NCBI RefSeq assembly: GCF_030068605.1
Contig: NZ_JASJOU010000001.1
Coordinates: forward strand, 124,001-188,000
DNA length: 64,000 nt
Source: Xanthocytophaga agilis
Lineage (GTDB): Bacteria > Bacteroidota > Bacteroidia > Cytophagales > 172606-1
Direction: 5' to 3'
Shown here: positions 60,034 to 64,000 of the stretch, piece after piece
Layout: each line of letters begins with the position of its first letter
Numbering within the stretch: position 1 is the first letter of the stretch
Notes under the pieces: model-generated
What the model saw: only the letters and a program-made list of their open reading frames with translations
What the model was told of the DNA's origin: nothing
Databases searched by the model: none
Position numbers and translations under genes: made by a program

Positions 60034-61353
60034 TTATCCTATGTTGGACTTAATATATTTAAAGCCGAATAACACGAATAGAATTAAAAAGAAAAATAAT
60101 AATCCAAAAAAGATAGCACTTAACAGAGGATAGAAATAACTAATAGCTGCTGTACAAAACAAGGCCAAAACTAATGCCAGATAAGGAAAAATGGGATAGA
60201 ATGGAGTTTTATAAGGTCGTTCCAAATCTGGTTCTTTCTTTCGCAGAACCAGCAGGCTCACCATACTAATCGCATACATCACAACCGCTCCAAGTCCGGA
60301 CATAACAATGATCTGGTCTGTTTTACCAGAATAAATTGCTAGTACCCCAATCAACCCTCCTGCTATGAGTGCCCAGTGCGGGGTTTGATAACGATTCAGA
60401 AAACTTAGTTGATTGGGTAGATAATTTTCACGTGCCAATGCAAAAATCTGTCTTGAATAGCTAATAGTATTGCCATGAAAAGAAGCAATTAAACCAAATA
60501 GGCCTAAACTAGTGAATATTTTGGTCCATCCACTTTCATGTCCAAACACCATTGCCAGTACCTCTGGTAATGGGTGATCTATCTGTTGGAGTTTTCTCCA
60601 ATCTCCTACGCCAGCACTCAGAATCATAATACCTAGTGCTAAGATAACAAGTGTAATGATAGCAGAGATATATCCTCTTGGAATAGTTTTCTGAGGATTT
60701 TTCACCTCTTCTGCTACCATAGCAACACCTTCGATAGCGACAAAAAACCAGATAGCAAACGGAATACCGGCAAATATGGAACCGAAAGAGATTGTTGGAG
60801 GATTATGAGCAAAAAAGTTGTCTGATTTAAAATTAAAAACAATCAATCCCATGAATAATAGGATTTCGCCCACAGAAAGCAACGTTACAATCAAAGAAAT
60901 ACGGGCACCTTCCTTGATTCCAAACCAGTTAACTGCAATGAATATTACATACATGCTGATTGCCGTCTCTTCTACCGGAATTTGGGGAATCAGAAAGTGT
61001 ATGTAGGCACCTAAGGCATATGCAATGGCTGGCATGGCTAATAAGAAGTCAACCAGCGTTGCAAAACCCGCTATAAAGCCGCCAATGGGACCAAAGGCAC
61101 GTGTAGCAAAAGAGAATGGTCCTCCGGCCTTAGGAATAGCAGCAGTAAGTTCTGTATAGCTGAAAATAAAAGTGACATACATTAGCGTAACCAGAAGAGT
61201 CGAAAAAAGAAACCCTATGGTACCTGAAGTTTGCCAACCATAATTCCATCCAAAATACTCTCCGGATATGACCATACCAACTGCCAGCGACCATAATTGT
61301 ATGGTGTTTATCTCTTTTTTTAGTTTGGGTTGTGTTTCTGTGATGGTTTGCAT
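60034..61353 (-). CDS. Amino acid/polyamine permease, ethanolamine permease-like
   Basis: Inner-membrane transporter of the APC superfamily with about 12 helices in 439 residues. The start of helix 1, WSLAVGMVISGEYFGWNYGW, and FIFSYTELTAAIPKAGGPFSFATRAFGPIGGFIAGFATLVDFLLAMPAIAYALGAYI resemble ethanolamine permeases (TIGR00908 group) more than general amino acid permeases. No ethanolamine ammonia-lyase or other eut gene is nearby, so the substrate is unproved. It lies downstream of the M61 peptidase start region on the same strand and 54 bp after that gene's stop. Confidence 0.85.
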   Translation of the reverse strand: MQTITETQPKLKKEINTIQLWSLAVGMVISGEYFGWNYGWQTSGTIGFLFSTLLVTLMYVTFIFSYTELTAAIPKAGGPFSFATRAFGPIGGFIAGFATLVDFLLAMPAIAYALGAYIHFLIPQIPVEETAISMYVIFIAVNWFGIKEGARISLIVTLLSVGEILLFMGLIVFNFKSDNFFAHNPPTISFGSIFAGIPFAIWFFVAIEGVAMVAEEVKNPQKTIPRGYISAIITLVILALGIMILSAGVGDWRKLQQIDHPLPEVLAMVFGHESGWTKIFTSLGLFGLIASFHGNTISYSRQIFALARENYLPNQLSFLNRYQTPHWALIAGGLIGVLAIYSGKTDQIIVMSGLGAVVMYAISMVSLLVLRKKEPDLERPYKTPFYPIFPYLALVLALFCTAAISYFYPLLSAIFFGLLFFFLILFVLFGFKYIKSNIG

Positions 61354-61371
61354 GGTAGTTTGTATGGTTTA

Positions 61372-61395
61372 CCTGCCAGAGCAATCTCTGGCAGG
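61372..61395 (-). terminator. Hairpin between the M61 peptidase and permease genes
   Basis: Perfect 9-bp stem CCTGCCAGA / TCTGGCAGG, loop GCAATC. The minus-strand T tract is weak, so it may attenuate rather than fully separate the two genes. Confidence 0.5.
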
Positions 61396-61406
61396 AGGAA
61401 TTATGA

Positions 61407-63242
61407 TTATGGTAAAGCTTTGCTTTTTAACCAGTTGTCACGTAAAGCCAGCATTTCCTTTGTTGTTTTCATTCCTGCTTTCTCATAGGTAACTACTTCT
61501 AGTTGTGGATTCTCGCTTAGTGTAACCTTAGTGGTTTTGACAGCACCTTTGTGGTTATATTGTACAGCTACTACATCTCCTGGCTTGTGTTTTTTTATGA
61601 GCTCATCCAGATTTTTAGTATCTGTTACAGTTGTATTTTCAACCGAAAGAATAATATCTCCCTGATCAATACCTGCATTGTAAAGCGGGGTATTGATTTG
61701 TGTTCCTGTTCTGACACTAATCTGTCCCTGTTCTCCTTTCAGATTTCTTCCAAAGAAAGCCTCATTGGGTCTTGCTTTCCGAAGCAGGAATCCCATTTTG
61801 CTTAATAGAGTCTGATAATCTGCTACTTCATGGCCAGTTACATGTTTACGGAAAAAGGTATTGGCAAACGCTGTGTCCTTGGTGACTTGTCCAAGAATGG
61901 TTTGGAGATCCGAAACAGTATAGGGTTTTTCCGGTTTCCCCTGAGTCTGCCAAACTGATTTCATAAAATCATCCAGAGTCAGGTTTTTAAATTTTGTTCT
62001 CAGAGATAAGTCAAGAGCCAAGCCAACTACACATCCATAAGGATAATAGGAAGTATAGGTATTGGCAAAGTTGACTGGATCTACATAACTGGCCGCATCC
62101 ACAAACGGAGCCTGCTGACTCATCTCTACAGGTGAAAAGCGATACGTACCAGGAGAATTAAGTACATAATTTAACTGTCCTGACAGACTTTGTGTATATT
62201 GGTCATTGTCATAAAATCCTGCTCTTCGTAAAATAAGCTCACCATAATAGCTGGTAAATCCTTCTGCAAACCAAAGTTCGCTGCTCATATTGGAATGCTC
62301 AAAATTGAATGGTTCCAATGACTTGGGACGAATCCGCTCTACATTCCAGCAATGAAAAAATTCATGAGAAACTGTACCCAGAAAATCTTTCGGATTGCCT
62401 TTAAAAGATGCCGCATCTGTAATGAATGTTGAATTGCGGTGTTCCATTCCATCCCCATCATTATCTGGAAACACATCCTGGATAAAGGTGTAGGTACTAT
62501 AATCATAGGAAGGCCATTCACCAAAAATACCTCCTGCTTCCTGTACTACTTTTTGTACCATAGGAGTATAGGTAGTTACATTTTCATCTGTACCATCATG
62601 ATGTAAGGCAAGACGAATGGTAAGAGACTTTTTATCAGTGTTGGTTACAGTCCATTCTTTCAGTGTAAAGTTGCTTAGCTCAGTTGGTGAATCCATGAAG
62701 TATTGCAGATTCGGAGCTGAGAAAGTATTTGGCTCAGGGGCTGGTTTGAGTTGGGTGGCTACTTTCCAGTTTGAACCATCTGGTATGTCAAATGTAATAC
62801 TGATAGGTGCACTCTCTAAACCTTTGGCCCACAGAAAGGTGGCAGGCATATTCAAATGGGCATGTGTTTCATCAATGCCCACATACGTACCATCGACCAG
62901 ATTTCCAAATAATGTGTACAGAATATTGACCGTGGTCCCATGTTTCGGTATTTCCCATACATCTGACTCTAGCCGATTGATTGCAATATAATTTCCATTG
63001 GCATCAGTAGCCTTCAGATTATAAATATTCTTACCAAACTCATGTGTTGCATAACGGCCTGGAGAAGATCGGCTCATTCGAACTATCAGTGGCTGACTGG
63101 ATAAACCTGAGAAGTTAGCTGTAATTTCTGCTTCGTGATGAACCGCATTGGGAAAAGATACTCTATAATAGATTGCTGATTGGCAATACCCTAAAGAGAC
63201 AATGAAAAAGATTGTAAAAACAGATACTAGTGTTTTTTTCAT
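61407..63242 (-). CDS. Secreted M61 family peptidase with PDZ domain
   Basis: Glycyl-aminopeptidase-like gluzincin of 611 residues with a signal peptide (MKKTLVSVFTIFFIVSLGYCQ). The N-terminal beta domain (about 20-185) is followed by the catalytic domain with HEFFH at 293-297 (VSHEFFHCWNVERIRP) and third ligand Glu in LWFAEGFTSYYGEL. A PDZ domain lies near the C-terminus (about 500-590; LYNAGIDQGDIILSVENTTVTDTKNLDELIKKHKPGDVV). The layout matches M61 peptidases throughout. Confidence 0.94.
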   Translation of the reverse strand: MKKTLVSVFTIFFIVSLGYCQSAIYYRVSFPNAVHHEAEITANFSGLSSQPLIVRMSRSSPGRYATHEFGKNIYNLKATDANGNYIAINRLESDVWEIPKHGTTVNILYTLFGNLVDGTYVGIDETHAHLNMPATFLWAKGLESAPISITFDIPDGSNWKVATQLKPAPEPNTFSAPNLQYFMDSPTELSNFTLKEWTVTNTDKKSLTIRLALHHDGTDENVTTYTPMVQKVVQEAGGIFGEWPSYDYSTYTFIQDVFPDNDGDGMEHRNSTFITDAASFKGNPKDFLGTVSHEFFHCWNVERIRPKSLEPFNFEHSNMSSELWFAEGFTSYYGELILRRAGFYDNDQYTQSLSGQLNYVLNSPGTYRFSPVEMSQQAPFVDAASYVDPVNFANTYTSYYPYGCVVGLALDLSLRTKFKNLTLDDFMKSVWQTQGKPEKPYTVSDLQTILGQVTKDTAFANTFFRKHVTGHEVADYQTLLSKMGFLLRKARPNEAFFGRNLKGEQGQISVRTGTQINTPLYNAGIDQGDIILSVENTTVTDTKNLDELIKKHKPGDVVAVQYNHKGAVKTTKVTLSENPQLEVVTYEKAGMKTTKEMLALRDNWLKSKALP

Positions 63243-63871
63243 GAAGATTGTAAAGTGAATAAAGATTTTTAGCTTGTTTTTAATGTCCGGAATGGTACTA
63301 TTCTTAGTTTCAGATACCTTCCGGTTTTGAAGATACTATTTTTTGCTCAAGTCTGTGAAGGATGATGGATTATTTTCAGTTGCAAGTATGCTTAGTTAGA
63401 TAATAACATTAAAATATATAGACTTTTTCATAGAATCGAACATATCACTAGGTATAGGCAAATCATCACTTGTATAGTAATGTTATCCTAGTTTACTGGT
63501 AAACATACTATATACTCTGGTGAATCTAATCTGGCTATGCTTATTTTGGGCCATCTGTCTCTCTCCAAATCCTCAATGATAATCAATCTGTGTGCACTTG
63601 ATAGTGCTTTGCCTCAATCCTCAAATTAGTGAAATACTTGGAATATGAAATAAAGATAGGAAATATTCTTTTGAGAAGATGTAATTGTATTTACTATTAA
63701 AACAACTCTCAGAATGAATATAATTACTTAGAAAAAAAATATTATATCAATTGTTTATCCTGCCAAAAAAACAGAATTAATAGATTGAGAGTCACCTGTT
63801 TAATACACAGACGAGTGGAAATCTCCACTTCTTAATACCTGTTTAATTTCCATTTAAAAACACCTAAAGCT
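63243..63871. other. 629-bp intergenic region before the last partial gene
   Basis: AT-rich, between divergent starts. I see no gene, no exact TAnnTTTG box near either ATG and no strong terminator; only a small stem AGTGGA/TCCACT at about 63814-63829 near the downstream gene. Confidence 0.5.
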
Positions 63872-64000
63872 ATGAAACATTTTTATTGGTTGCTGATGTT
63901 ATTCGGCAACATTTTCACAACCAGCTATGCGATTCAGTCGCCTGTATTAATTTTCCCGCAGGCAAATTCTACAGTTAGTCTTAAAGATCTTTCTGGATTT
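63872..64000 (+). CDS. Start of a secreted protein (3' end outside window)
   Basis: Forty-three open codons beginning MKHFYWLLMLFGNIFTTSYA, a clear signal peptide with likely cleavage after YA, then IQSPVLIFPQANSTVSLKDLS. Too little is visible to name the product. The AT-rich leader and signal peptide make real coding likely; truncated by the window edge. Confidence 0.55.
   Translation, partial: MKHFYWLLMLFGNIFTTSYAIQSPVLIFPQANSTVSLKDLSGF

Noticed and set aside
1-64000. CRISPR array, prophage, insertion sequence, rRNA or tRNA genes
   Set aside because: No regularly spaced repeats, transposase or phage proteins, or structural RNA signatures were seen on either strand.

Overview
This window looks like a chromosomal segment of a Bacteroidota bacterium, most likely a member of the Cytophagales. 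Three things support this. Many genes are preceded by the Bacteroidota sigma-factor motif (TTG, about 20 bases, TAnnTTTG) rather than by Shine-Dalgarno-led starts. The gene set includes a Bacteroidota-type LptD, an SPII lipoprotein serpin, DUF1501/DUF1800 proteins, M43 and PSMA-like M28 peptidases, and a methylcrotonyl-CoA carboxylase-type carboxyltransferase. Signal peptides typically end in AQ. The genus cannot be fixed from the sequence alone. I saw no tRNA, rRNA, CRISPR array, transposase or phage gene.

Layout. 1-4.2 kb: the 3' part of cobN and a fused ChlI/ChlD-type AAA+/VWA subunit, together a probable cobalt chelatase, separated by a 46-bp perfect inverted repeat. 4.3-7.6 kb: a coiled-coil protein whose end overlaps lptB antisense, then lptB and recJ on the minus strand. 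7.9-10.1 kb: grpE, dnaJ and a small acidic orphan. 10.2-17.5 kb: a secreted M1 peptidase, a HupE/UreJ-like membrane protein, a WG-repeat protein and an MBL-fold hydrolase. 17.5-24.4 kb: a six-PAS histidine kinase, a putative surface gluzincin with a beta-propeller and barrel-like C-terminus, and a small secreted protein. 24.5-27.3 kb: SDR, AraC and Crp/Fnr regulators and an AhpD-like protein around a mirrored divergent promoter. 27.6-36.3 kb: tex, a possible small RNA, a COG0523 metal-chaperone GTPase divergent from an M28 peptidase across a palindromic promoter, an M43 lipoprotein protease, and two paralogous small membrane proteins behind a 46-bp palindrome. 36.3-42.4 kb: cysE, isochorismate synthase, a histidine phosphatase, a membrane protein with a pseudopilin-like tail and a penicillin acylase. 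42.6-51.6 kb: lptD, amidase, MlaD-like protein, carboxyltransferase, SirB1-like protein, LEA-like lipoprotein and YqgE. 51.7-54.1 kb: two glycosyltransferases. 54.3-64 kb: a lipoprotein serpin, DUF1501 and DUF1800 proteins, an L,D-transpeptidase, a quinone oxidoreductase, an ethanolamine-permease-like transporter, an M61 peptidase and the start of one more secreted protein.

How the genes relate. Envelope biogenesis recurs (lptB, lptD, amidase, MlaD-like, L,D-transpeptidase, glycosyltransferases), as do exported hydrolases (M1, putative gluzincin, M28, M43, M61, penicillin acylase) together with a serpin. The most interesting unexplained signals are regulatory: the palindrome overlapping both divergent promoters of the COG0523/M28 pair, the 46-bp palindrome at the promoter of the paralogous membrane-protein pair, the mirrored AraC/Crp promoter, and an orphan promoter-terminator unit that could encode a small RNA. 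No single large undescribed system (defence island, biosynthetic cluster) is evident.
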